Source: Rubrivivax sp.
Lineage (GTDB): Bacteria; Pseudomonadota; Gammaproteobacteria; Burkholderiales; Burkholderiaceae_C
Direction: 5' to 3'
NCBI GenBank assembly: GCA_022843905.1
Contig: JALHMT010000042.1
Location: 1-45,071 of the forward strand
DNA: 45,071 bases
Below are positions 27,618-36,713 of the stretch, one piece after another (position 1 is the first letter of the stretch; every line of letters begins with the position of its first letter). The position numbers and the translations under genes are program-made. A model generated the notes under the pieces. The model saw nothing but the letters and a program-made list of their open reading frames with translations. It did not search any database and was not told the origin of the DNA.

Positions 27618-27790
27618 GCGCGGTTTTCGGCGCTGGCTTGCCCGTGGGGTGCAGGCGTATCTACGGTGCCGGCCACGGTGCGTGGGCGAGGGCGGGACGG
27701 GGTCCCGACCAGACTCCACGAACCACTCCCGATCGCAGTCCTGTGTGTCTCCTGGCACGGCGATCGACACAGATTCGAGGAATTTCCAAG
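27618..27790 (+). promoter_or_regulatory. Long 5' leader of rpsP
   Basis: About 165 bases of predicted untranslated leader precede rpsP. It contains a 6-bp hairpin CGGGAC / GTCCCG (27693-27707) and GATCG/CGATC arms closer to the start codon. Leaders of ribosomal operons often hold autoregulatory structure. No known leader family is recognised, so this is only a candidate. Confidence 0.3.
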
Positions 27791-28039
27791 ATGGTCGTCA
27801 TCCGACTGGCTCGTGGTGGTGCGAAGAAGCGCCCGTTCTACAACATCGTGGTCGCCAATGGCGCCGCTCGCCGTGATGGTCGCTTCATCGAGCGCGTGGG
27901 GTTCTACAACCCCATGGCCTCGGGGGGCGAGCAGCCGCTGCGCGTGGCTCTGGACCGCGTCAGCTACTGGGCGGGCGTGGGCGCGCAGCTGTCGCCCACC
28001 GTCGCCCGCCTGGTCGACCAGGCCAAGAAGGCGGCCTGA
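27791..28039 (+). CDS. rpsP: 30S ribosomal protein S16
   Basis: 82 residues from ATG 27791. MVVIRLARGGAKKRPFYNIV and the RDGRFIERVGFYNP block are diagnostic of S16, which binds 16S rRNA in the 30S body. It heads the conserved rpsP-rimM-trmD-rplS operon with 11 bases to rimM. The upstream extension of the frame covers only the leader and is rejected. Confidence 0.97.
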   Translation: MVVIRLARGGAKKRPFYNIVVANGAARRDGRFIERVGFYNPMASGGEQPLRVALDRVSYWAGVGAQLSPTVARLVDQAKKAA

Positions 28040-28050
28040 TCGCCACCGGG

Positions 28051-28647
28051 GTGAGTGCCTTGGCTCACCCGGCGGCCAGCGGCGATGAGCCGACATGGCC
28101 GGAAGACGCGGTCGAGGTCGGCCGTGTCCTGGGCGCCTGGGGCGTCAAGGGCGGGATCCGCGTGAAGCCATTTTCGGCCGATCCGCAGGCCCTGTTCTCT
28201 TCCCGCCGCTGGTTCATCGCCGCGGGAGTCGTCTCTGCAGCCCGGCCCGCCGGGGCCAGGCCGATGGTGGTGCCGCGGCTGCTGCGCATCACCAGTGCCC
28301 GCGAACACGTCGACACCGTGGTCGCGACCTGCCAGGAGCTGTCCGACCGGGACATGGCGCAGGCCTTGTCGGGCGCCCGCGTGTTCGTCTCGCGCAGCAG
28401 CTTCCCGACGCCTGACGAAGACGAGTTCTACTGGGTCGACCTGATCGGCACGAACGTGGTCAACCGTGAAGGGGTGGACCTGGGCTCCGTCGTCGGCCTC
28501 ATCGAGACCGGCCCCCATTGCGTGCTGCGGCTGTCCTCGGTCGATGCCGAGGGCGCCGAGCGCCTGATTCCCTTCGTGGCGTCCTACATCGACAAGGTCG
28601 ACCTGCAGGCGCGGCGCGTCACGGTCGACTGGGCGGCCGACTTCTGA
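28051..28647 (+). CDS. rimM: Ribosome maturation factor RimM
   Basis: 198 residues with a GTG start at 28051. The N-terminal RimM fold has VEVGRVLGAWGVKGGIRVKPF, and the C-terminal PRC-barrel has EFYWVDLIGTNVVN and ends IPFVASYIDKVDLQARRVTVDW. It assists assembly of the 30S head and binds S19. The order between rpsP and trmD is the standard one. A slightly long insertion near residues 65-80 is Ala/Arg-rich and probably a loop. Confidence 0.95.
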   Translation: MSALAHPAASGDEPTWPEDAVEVGRVLGAWGVKGGIRVKPFSADPQALFSSRRWFIAAGVVSAARPAGARPMVVPRLLRITSAREHVDTVVATCQELSDRDMAQALSGARVFVSRSSFPTPDEDEFYWVDLIGTNVVNREGVDLGSVVGLIETGPHCVLRLSSVDAEGAERLIPFVASYIDKVDLQARRVTVDWAADF

Positions 28648-28658
28648 TCGCTCCGTCC

Positions 28659-29441
28659 GTGCGCTTCGACGTCGTCACGCTGTTTCCCGAACTGTTCGGC
28701 CCGCACCTCGCGCAGGGCATCACGCGGCGCGCTTTCGAAAGCAAGGCGGTCGATGTGCGTCTGTGGCAGTTGCGAGACTTCGCCGACGATGCCTATCGAC
28801 GTGTCGACGACCGGCCTTTTGGCGGGGGCCCTGGCATGGTGATGCTGGTCGAACCGCTGCTGCGTGCGCTGCAGGCCGTTCGTGCCGACCGTGCCGGCGA
28901 TGGCGCGCGCGTGGTGCACTTCACGCCCACGGGCGTGCCACTGACGCAGGCCCTCGTTGCCGACTTCGCGGCCGGCAGCGGTGCGGTGCTGGTCTGTGGC
29001 CGCTACGAGGGCATCGACCAGAGGTTCGTCGACGCCTGCGTGACCGACCGCATCAGCCTGGGCGACTTCGTGCTGTCCGGAGGTGAACTGCCCGCCCTGG
29101 CCCTGCTGGACGCCGTGGCGCGGCTTCAACCGGGTGTGCTCAATGCCCCGTCGCACGAACAGGACAGCTTCAGTGACGGGCTCCTCGAAGGTCCGCACTA
29201 CAGCCGTCCCGAGACCCTGGTGCTCGACGGCCTGACGGTTGGCGTGCCGCCGGTGCTGATGTCGGGTCACCATGGGCAGATCGCACGCTGGCGCCGGGAG
29301 CAGGCGCTGGAGACCACGGTGCGCACGCGCCCCGATCTGATCGCCGCGGCGCGCGCGGCCGGCCGGCTGAGCGCGCAGGACGAAAGGTTCATTGCCAGCC
29401 TCGGGGTATACTCAAAGGCTTTTCGATCCTCTGACGGCTGA
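28659..29441 (+). CDS. trmD: tRNA (guanine-N1-)-methyltransferase
   Basis: 260 residues from a GTG start at 28659, which gives the usual MRFDVVTLFPELF N-terminus; the frame extends upstream into rimM without support. The trefoil-knot SAM site is seen in VCGRYEGIDQRF and GDFVLSGGELPALALLDA. TrmD methylates G37 in tRNAs to prevent frameshifting and is essential. It is 11 bases after rimM. A TATACT within its last codons may add a separate promoter for rplS. Confidence 0.96.
   Translation: MRFDVVTLFPELFGPHLAQGITRRAFESKAVDVRLWQLRDFADDAYRRVDDRPFGGGPGMVMLVEPLLRALQAVRADRAGDGARVVHFTPTGVPLTQALVADFAAGSGAVLVCGRYEGIDQRFVDACVTDRISLGDFVLSGGELPALALLDAVARLQPGVLNAPSHEQDSFSDGLLEGPHYSRPETLVLDGLTVGVPPVLMSGHHGQIARWRREQALETTVRTRPDLIAAARAAGRLSAQDERFIASLGVYSKAFRSSDG
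29407..29412 (+). promoter_or_regulatory. Possible internal -10 box for rplS
   Basis: TATACT inside the end of trmD lies 77 bases upstream of the rplS start. No clear -35 pairs with it. An internal promoter would allow extra L19 synthesis, but this is tentative. Confidence 0.28.
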
Positions 29442-29489
29442 GCACCCATTTCAACAAGCAGTCTGGTCAAGATCGATCCGGAGTCCCCT

Positions 29490-29843
29490 GTGAACATCAT
29501 TGCAGCGCTCGAGCAGGAAGAAATCGCTCGACTGAACCGCACCATCCCGGCCTTCGCCCCGGGCGACACGGTCATCGTCAACGTCAACGTCGTCGAAGGC
29601 ACGCGCAAGCGGGTGCAGGCGTACGAGGGCGTGGTCATCGCCAAGCGCAACCGTGGGCTGAACAGCAGCTTCATCGTGCGCAAGATCTCCAGTGGCGAAG
29701 GTGTGGAACGCACCTTCCAGCTCTACAGCCCGCTGCTGGCCGGCATCGAAGTGAAGCGCCGCGGCGACGTGCGCCGTGCCAAGCTGTACTACCTGCGCCA
29801 GCGCAGCGGCAAGTCGGCGCGCATCAAGGAAAAGCTGTCCTGA
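29490..29843 (+). CDS. rplS: 50S ribosomal protein L19
   Basis: 117 residues with a GTG start at 29490. FAPGDTVIVNVNVVEGTRKRVQ, EGVVIAKRNRG and the basic end YYLRQRSGKSARIKEKLS are classic L19 sequences; the protein sits at the 30S-50S interface. It is the last gene of the rpsP operon and is followed by a strong intrinsic terminator 21 bases after its stop. Confidence 0.97.
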   Translation: MNIIAALEQEEIARLNRTIPAFAPGDTVIVNVNVVEGTRKRVQAYEGVVIAKRNRGLNSSFIVRKISSGEGVERTFQLYSPLLAGIEVKRRGDVRRAKLYYLRQRSGKSARIKEKLS

Positions 29844-29864
29844 TCCTCGCGGGTCGCACGGACT

Positions 29865-29898
29865 GAACAGGCCGCCTTCGGGCGGCTTGTTCTTTTTT
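29865..29898 (+). terminator. Intrinsic terminator of the rpsP-rimM-trmD-rplS operon
   Basis: A 12-bp stem with one G-T pair (GAACAGGCCGCC / GGCGGCTTGTTC) closes a TTCG tetraloop and runs into TTTTTT. This is the best terminator in the window and separates the ribosomal operon from dnaB. Confidence 0.95.
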
Positions 29899-30008
29899 CG
29901 GCTGGTCTTCGCTGCTCCATGGCGTGTCCGGCCACTCTCGGCGGTTCTACCCTGCCGCTCCACCGCTTCTCCACAGGTTTGCGCACAGGGGCGTCGGCAG
30001 GCCCCGCT

Positions 30009-30014
30009 TATGAT
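30009..30014 (+). promoter_or_regulatory. -10 box directly upstream of dnaB
   Basis: TATGAT ends only six bases before the dnaB ATG at 30021. If used, transcription would start at or next to the ATG, giving a leaderless message. No clear -35 is seen, so another promoter further upstream is possible. Confidence 0.35.
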
Positions 30015-30020
30015 GCTTCG

Positions 30021-31439
30021 ATGTCTGTGATGTTCAACGCGCGCGACAGCGCCAACCTGCCCCGCGACGACGAGATCGCACGTCTTCGCGTGCCGCCCCA
30101 TTCGGTGGAAGCCGAGCAGAGCGTGCTCGGCGGGCTGATGCTCGACAACCTGGCCTGGGACCGCGCATCGGACCTGCTCACCGACAACGACTTCTATCGT
30201 TTCGAGCACCGGATGATCTTCACGGCCATCGCCGGCCTCGTGAGTGCTGCGCGTCCTGCCGACGTCATCACCGTGTTCGAACAGCTGCAGAGCCTGGGCA
30301 AGGCCGAGGACTGCGGCGGTCTGGCCTACCTGAACGCGCTGGCCCAGAGCGTTCCCAGTGCGGCCAACATGCGGCGCTACGCGGAGATCGTGCGAGAACG
30401 AGCCATCCTGCGCAAGCTGATCGCCGCCAGCGACGACATCGCCACGCAGGCCTTCAACCCGCAGGGCCGCAACGTCAACACCATCCTGGACGAAGCCGAG
30501 ACCAAGATCTTCAAGATCGGCGAGGAGGGCTCGCGTCAGAAGCAGGGCTTCCAGGGCATCGACAAGCTGATGGTGGCGCTGCTCGACCGCGTCAACGAGC
30601 TCTACGAGAACGGTGCCGAGGAGGTGACCGGCGTGCGCTCGGGCTTCTACGACATGGACCGCATGACGGCTGGGCTGCAGAAGGGTGACCTCATCGTGCT
30701 GGCCGCACGGCCGTCGATGGGCAAGACCGCCTTCGCGCTGAACATCGCCGAGCACGTGGCGGTGTCCGAAGGGCTGCCGGTGCTGGTGTTCTCGATGGAG
30801 ATGGGTGCTTCGCAGCTGGCGCTTCGGCTGGTGGGCTCGCTCGGCCGCATCGACCAGCAGCACCTGCGCACCGGCAAGCTGGCCGGCGACGAGTGGACGC
30901 GACTGGCCGAGGCCGTCGACAAGCTCAAGCAGGCTCAGGTGTTCATCGACGAGACGCCGGCGTTGAACTCGGCCGAACTGCGTGCCCGGGCCCGTCGCAT
31001 GGCGCGCCAGTTCGGCGGCACGCTGGGTCTGATCGTCATCGACTACCTGCAGCTGATGAGCGGCTCGAGCTCGGGCGGCGACGAGAACCGCGCCACCGAG
31101 ATCGGCGAGATCTCTCGCGGGCTGAAGGCGCTGGCCAAGGAGCTGCAATGTCCGGTGATCGCGCTGTCGCAGCTCAACCGCAGCGTCGAGTCCCGCAACG
31201 ACAAGCGGCCGATGATGAGCGACCTGCGCGAGTCGGGCGCCATCGAACAGGATGCCGACGTCATCATGTTCATCTATCGGGACGAGTACTACAACAAGGA
31301 GTCGAAGGAACCGGGTGTGGCCGAGATCATCCTGGCCAAGCAGCGAAACGGCCCGGTCGGCACGGTGAAGCTGACCTTCCTGAAACCGCTGACCAAGTTC
31401 GACAACCTGGCGCCGGGCGCCAACGCGGGCGAGTACTGA
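30021..31439 (+). CDS. dnaB: Replicative DNA helicase DnaB
   Basis: 472 residues from ATG 30021 (MSVMFNARDS); a second ATG at 30030 is equally placed, and the longer frame to 29919 is unsupported. The N-terminal domain PPHSVEAEQSVLGGLMLDN binds primase. The RecA-like core has Walker A AARPSMGKTAFAL, VIDYLQLMSG, and DLRESGAIEQDADVI. As a hexamer it unwinds DNA at the fork. No Shine-Dalgarno site is visible before either ATG. Unlike many relatives, rplI does not precede it. No intein is present. Confidence 0.96.
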   Translation: MSVMFNARDSANLPRDDEIARLRVPPHSVEAEQSVLGGLMLDNLAWDRASDLLTDNDFYRFEHRMIFTAIAGLVSAARPADVITVFEQLQSLGKAEDCGGLAYLNALAQSVPSAANMRRYAEIVRERAILRKLIAASDDIATQAFNPQGRNVNTILDEAETKIFKIGEEGSRQKQGFQGIDKLMVALLDRVNELYENGAEEVTGVRSGFYDMDRMTAGLQKGDLIVLAARPSMGKTAFALNIAEHVAVSEGLPVLVFSMEMGASQLALRLVGSLGRIDQQHLRTGKLAGDEWTRLAEAVDKLKQAQVFIDETPALNSAELRARARRMARQFGGTLGLIVIDYLQLMSGSSSGGDENRATEIGEISRGLKALAKELQCPVIALSQLNRSVESRNDKRPMMSDLRESGAIEQDADVIMFIYRDEYYNKESKEPGVAEIILAKQRNGPVGTVKLTFLKPLTKFDNLAPGANAGEY

Positions 31440-31465
31440 AACCTGGCGGGGGCGCCATGAGCGGC

Positions 31466-31493
31466 TTGACCGCGGGAGAATACTGTTTATATT
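31466..31493 (+). promoter_or_regulatory. Sigma-70 promoter of the radical SAM gene
   Basis: TTGACC (31466-31471) and TATATT (31488-31493) are 16 bases apart, a strong match. The expected start point is at or next to A31500, the first base of the ATG, which would make the mRNA leaderless. The -10 lies inside the LexA box. Confidence 0.65.
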
Positions 31494-31500
31494 CACAGTA
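31481..31500 (+). promoter_or_regulatory. LexA (SOS) box
   Basis: The 20 bases TACTG...CAGTA fit the CTGT-N8-ACAG LexA consensus exactly, with matching outer TA bases and an AT-rich centre that is rare in this GC-rich DNA. The box covers the -10 element and its last base is the A of the start codon, so bound LexA would block transcription fully. It is the clearest regulatory site in the window. Confidence 0.85.
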
Positions 31501-32621
31501 TGTCTCCTCCGCCCCGCAAGTCCTTGGAATCGCCCGCCGCTCAGGTGCTCGCGCCCAGGCGAGGCCGCGGCACGGTCTGGGCCATCGAACATCGCTTCCA
31601 GGCCGCGACCACCGAAAGCTTCGATGACGGCTGGGGCACGCTGGAGCAGATCGCCAGCGAAGAGCGCCTCGCACCCGCGACCCAGGTGCTCGAGGAACAG
31701 GCGCGCAGCATCCTCGCGGGCAACGATTCGCCCGACATCGGCTTCGACCTCTCGATCAATCCCTACCGGGGCTGCGAGCATGGCTGCATCTACTGCTACG
31801 CACGGCCCACGCACAGCTATCTCAACCTGTCTCCCGGGCTCGACTTCGAGACCCGCATCATCGCCAAGGTCAACGCCGCCGATCGTCTGCGCGAGGCGCT
31901 CTGCTCGCGGGCCTACACGCCTGCACTGCTGAACATCGGCTCGGCCACCGACGCCTACCAGCCCGCCGAGCGCCGGCTGGGCATCACGCGCTCGGTGATC
32001 CAGGTGCTGCAGGAAGCCCGCCACCCCTTTTCGCTGATCACCAAGTCGAGCGGTGTCGAGCGCGACCTCGACCTGATTGCGCCGATGGCGGCCGACCATC
32101 TGGCGGCCGTGTATGTCTCGATCACCACCCTCGACCCCGCGCTGGCGCGAGTGCTCGAGCCGCGTGCGGCGGCTCCTCAGCGCCGGCTGCGCACGATAGA
32201 GACACTGGCGCGTGCCGGCGTGCCGGTCGGCGTCAGCGTGTCGCCGGTGATCCCGTTCCTCAATGAGCCGGAACTCGAGAAGATCCTGCACGCCGCGCGC
32301 GAAGCGGGCGCCGGTGCGGCCTTCAGCGTGGTGCTGCGCCTGCCATGGGAAGTGAATCCGCTGTTCCAGAACTGGCTCGAACAGCACGTCCCCGAACGTG
32401 CCGCACGCATCATGGCGCGCGTGCGCGACATGCGGGGCGGCAAGGACAACGACGCCAGCTTCGGCAGCCGCATGCGGGGCACCGGCCTCTGGGCCGAACT
32501 GCTGCGCCAGCGGTTCGAGAAATGCTGCAGCAAGCTCGGCCTCGACCGCCAGCGCATCGAACTCGATCTAACGCAGTTCAGGCCGCCCGGCGGCGACTCG
32601 CGCCAAGGCTGCCTGTTCTGA
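31500..32621 (+). CDS. PA0069-family radical SAM protein (SplB-like)
   Basis: 373 residues. The 4Fe-4S cysteines are C92, C96 and C99 (CEHGCIYC), after SINPYRG, and the SAM-binding barrel follows (LLNIGSATDAYQP, ITKSSGVERDLDL, VSITTLD). It belongs to the SplB/COG1533 group related to spore photoproduct lyase; a DNA-repair role is plausible but the reaction is not established. The first 20 residues are variable and Pro/Arg-rich. ATG 31500 has no ribosome site; a leaderless start fits the promoter, while TTG 31524 or GTG 31545 are alternatives. A LexA box controls it. It converges on dnaJ with an 18-base gap. Confidence 0.88.
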   Translation: MSPPPRKSLESPAAQVLAPRRGRGTVWAIEHRFQAATTESFDDGWGTLEQIASEERLAPATQVLEEQARSILAGNDSPDIGFDLSINPYRGCEHGCIYCYARPTHSYLNLSPGLDFETRIIAKVNAADRLREALCSRAYTPALLNIGSATDAYQPAERRLGITRSVIQVLQEARHPFSLITKSSGVERDLDLIAPMAADHLAAVYVSITTLDPALARVLEPRAAAPQRRLRTIETLARAGVPVGVSVSPVIPFLNEPELEKILHAAREAGAGAAFSVVLRLPWEVNPLFQNWLEQHVPERAARIMARVRDMRGGKDNDASFGSRMRGTGLWAELLRQRFEKCCSKLGLDRQRIELDLTQFRPPGGDSRQGCLF

Positions 32622-32639
32622 GGGCCGTGGCACGGGCGT

Positions 32640-33791
32640 TCAGCCCTTGAAGAGGTCCTTCACGCGGTCGGTCCAGCTCTTGGCGTTCGGCGAGTGCTTG
32701 TCGCCGCCCTTGCGAAAGGACTCGTCCAGCTCCTTCAGCAGCTTGCGCTGGTGCTCGGTGAGCTTGACCGGCGTTTCCACCGTGATGTGGCAGTACAGGT
32801 CGCCGGGGTAGGTGGAGCGCAGGCCCTTGATGCCCTTGCCGCGCAGCCGGAAGGTCTTGCCGTGCTGCGTGCCTTCGGGCAGTTCGATCTCGGCCTTGCT
32901 GCCCAGCGTGGGCACCTCGATGGCGCCGCCCAGTGCGGCGCTGACCAGGCTCACCGGCACGGTGCAGTGCAGGTCGTCGCCGTCGCGCTCGAAGATCTCG
33001 TGCGCCTTGATGCGGATCTCGATGTACAGGTCGCCGGCCGGGCCACCATTGGTGCCGGGCTCGCCGTTGCCGGCGGATCGGATGCGCATGCCCTCGTTGA
33101 TGCCGGCGGGGATCTTGACCTCCAGCGTCTTCTGCTTCTTGATCTTGCCGGCGCCACTGCAGGTCACGCACGGGTCGGGAATGATCTTGCCGGTGCCGCG
33201 GCAGTGCGGGCAGGTCTGCTGGATGCTGAAGAATCCCTGGCGCATGTGCACCGCGCCCGAGCCGCTGCAGGTGGTGCAGGTCTTGGGGCTGGTGCCGGGC
33301 TTGGCGCCCGTGCCGCTGCAGGTCTCGCAGGTCTCCCAGCTCGGGATGCGGATCTGCGTGTCCTTGCCGTTGGCCGCTTCTTCCAGCGTGATCTCCATGG
33401 CGTAGCTGAGATCGTTGCCGCGATAGACCTGCTGACCGCCGCCACCACGACGGCCGGCGCCGGCGCCGCCCCCGAAGATGTCGCCGAAGATGTCGCCGAA
33501 CGCGTCTGCGAAACCGCCGAAACCTTCCGGGCCACCCGGTCCGCGGCCGGCCATGTTGGGGTCGACACCAGCGTGACCGTACTGGTCGTAGGCCGCGCGC
33601 TTCTGCTCGTCGGAGAGCATCTCGTAGGCTTCCTTGGCCTCCTTGAACTTCTCTTCCGACTTCTTGGCGTCCTCCCCCTGATTGCGGTCGGGGTGGTGCT
33701 TCATGGCCAGTTTGCGGTAGGCCTTCTTGATGTCTTCATCGGTGGCGTTCTTCGGAACGCCCAGCACTTCGTAGTAATCGCGCTTTGCCAT
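32640..33791 (-). CDS. dnaJ: Chaperone protein DnaJ
   Basis: 383 residues, type I J-protein. The J domain (1-70) has HHPDRN with the HPD motif, then a Gly/Phe-rich linker (FGDIFGDIFGGG), four zinc-binding CxxCxGxG repeats (CETCSGTG, CTTCSGSG, CPHCRGTG, CVTCSGAG) and the substrate-binding C-terminal domain. It delivers unfolded clients to DnaK and stimulates its ATPase. It is third in the grpE-dnaK-dnaJ unit, 110 bases after dnaK, a gap with no clear promoter of its own. Confidence 0.97.
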   Translation of the reverse strand: MAKRDYYEVLGVPKNATDEDIKKAYRKLAMKHHPDRNQGEDAKKSEEKFKEAKEAYEMLSDEQKRAAYDQYGHAGVDPNMAGRGPGGPEGFGGFADAFGDIFGDIFGGGAGAGRRGGGGQQVYRGNDLSYAMEITLEEAANGKDTQIRIPSWETCETCSGTGAKPGTSPKTCTTCSGSGAVHMRQGFFSIQQTCPHCRGTGKIIPDPCVTCSGAGKIKKQKTLEVKIPAGINEGMRIRSAGNGEPGTNGGPAGDLYIEIRIKAHEIFERDGDDLHCTVPVSLVSAALGGAIEVPTLGSKAEIELPEGTQHGKTFRLRGKGIKGLRSTYPGDLYCHITVETPVKLTEHQRKLLKELDESFRKGGDKHSPNAKSWTDRVKDLFKG

Positions 33792-33901
33792 GAAACGTCT
33801 CAGCTTTGCTCAAACAGAACCGCCGCGCAGGAACGCAGGCAGGGCCTGGCGCTCCGAACGCGGCGAGGAGATCCGGCAACCCTGGCGGGCTGCCCGGCCC
33901 A

Positions 33902-35851
<1,950 letters not shown>

Positions 35852-35890
35852 GTTCTTTCTCCTGAAGCGAAGTGTCTGATGTCTTGGAGT

Positions 35891-35899
35891 TGTGGATAA
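35891..35899 (-). promoter_or_regulatory. Perfect DnaA box between grpE and dnaK
   Basis: TTATCCACA on the minus strand matches the strongest DnaA box consensus at all nine bases. It sits in the 91-base gap upstream of dnaK, 40 bases before the start codon. It could tie dnaK expression to DnaA, or be a chance match. Confidence 0.5.
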
Positions 35900-35942
35900 C
35901 TTGCCGGCTTTCAAGCCTCCCGGGCCTGGCCGGTGCTGAAGC

Positions 35943-36479
35943 TCACGACTTCGGCGCGGCCACCGTCACCAGGGCCGGGCGCAGCACGCGGTCGGCGATG
36001 AGGTAGCCCTTCTGCAGCACGGCCACCACGGTGTTGGCGTCCTGGTCCGCCGGCACCATGCTGATGGCTTGGTGCTGGTGCGGGTCGAACTTCGTGCCCG
36101 CCGGCGGCGAGATCTGCAGGACCTTGTTGCGCTCCAGGGCCTGGGAGAGCTGCCGCAAGGTGGCGTGCACGCCTTCCAGCAGTTGTTCCGGGGTGGCGTT
36201 CTGGATCGCGATGGCCGCCTCCAGGCTGTCCTTCACCGGCACCAGGCTTTCGGCGAAGCTCTCGATGGCGTACTTGCGCGCCTTGGAGACTTCTTCCTCG
36301 GAGCGGCGGCGAGTGTTCTCGGTCTCGGCCTTGGCCCGCAGGAAGGCGTCGGACAACTCGGTGTGCCGGGCCTGCAATTCGGCCATCTGGGCTTCCAGGG
36401 GAAGAGGCGCGGTCGCGTTTGCGCTGTCGGCGGCACCCTGGCCGGCAGGGTCGTGGGAGGCAGGGGAATTTGGTTCCAT
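35943..36479 (-). CDS. grpE: Nucleotide exchange factor GrpE
   Basis: 178 residues. A disordered N-terminus (1-30) is followed by the long coiled-coil helix (AELQARHTELSDAFLRAKAETENTRRR), and then the beta domain with GTKFDPHQHQAISMV and VLQKGYLIADRVLRPALVTV. It releases ADP from DnaK. The ribosome site before its ATG is weak. It is first in the heat-shock operon, about 33 bases downstream of the predicted sigma-32 start point. Confidence 0.95.
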   Translation of the reverse strand: MEPNSPASHDPAGQGAADSANATAPLPLEAQMAELQARHTELSDAFLRAKAETENTRRRSEEEVSKARKYAIESFAESLVPVKDSLEAAIAIQNATPEQLLEGVHATLRQLSQALERNKVLQISPPAGTKFDPHQHQAISMVPADQDANTVVAVLQKGYLIADRVLRPALVTVAAPKS

Positions 36480-36519
36480 GTCGTCTTTTGCAGAGGGTTC
36501 AGGCCAAAACTCAGAGGAG

Positions 36520-36547
36520 ACATGGGGGCAGTGCCCATGTCTTCAAG
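36520..36547 (-). promoter_or_regulatory. Sigma-32 heat-shock promoter of grpE-dnaK-dnaJ
   Basis: On the minus strand CTTGAA (36547-36542) and CCCCATGT (36527-36520) are 14 bases apart, a close match to the RpoH consensus CTTGAAA-N11-16-CCCCATNT. An 8-bp dyad GACATGGG / CCCATGTC (36519-36541) spans the -10 and spacer. This predicts heat induction of the operon by RpoH. Confidence 0.85.
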
Positions 36548-36600
36548 AGGCCTTTGTTCACGTCGAAAGTGCGTTCTGGGAACGATGCCCGATCACATCG

Positions 36601-36640
36601 GGCGGAATCCGGCGGAATCCGGCGGAGTCGGGCGGGCTCG
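36601..36640. repeat. Short 10-bp tandem repeats
   Basis: GGCGGAATCC occurs twice in perfect tandem and is followed by two degraded 10-base units (GGCGGAGTCG, GGCGGGCTCG). The array lies upstream of the sigma-32 promoter. It is probably a slippage product; a role in promoter geometry is possible because 10 bases is about one helical turn. Confidence 0.6.
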
Positions 36641-36661
36641 GGCTCGGGCGCGGCGGGGTCG

Positions 36662-36713
36662 GAGTGTGAGAGGCAGTTTCCGGCGCGGGCGCATGGGACT
36701 GCCGCTCACACTC
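36662..36713 (-). terminator. Large hairpin at the end of hslR
   Basis: GAGTGTGAG-C-GGCAGT and ACTGCC-T-CTCACACTC form a 16-bp stem with one mismatch around a 20-base GC-rich loop. The stem begins within the hslR stop codon. It has no T-run, so it may be a Rho-independent-like pause, an mRNA 3' protector or a weak terminator that insulates grpE from tctDE-hslR transcription. Confidence 0.6.

Noticed and set aside
29451..32387. Minus-strand open frame of 978 codons across rplS, dnaB and the radical SAM gene
   Set aside because: Antisense to three clear genes, no recognisable domain, composition typical of a shadow frame.
36601..36640. CRISPR-like array
   Set aside because: The repeats are 10 bases, adjacent and without spacers, and no cas gene is present.
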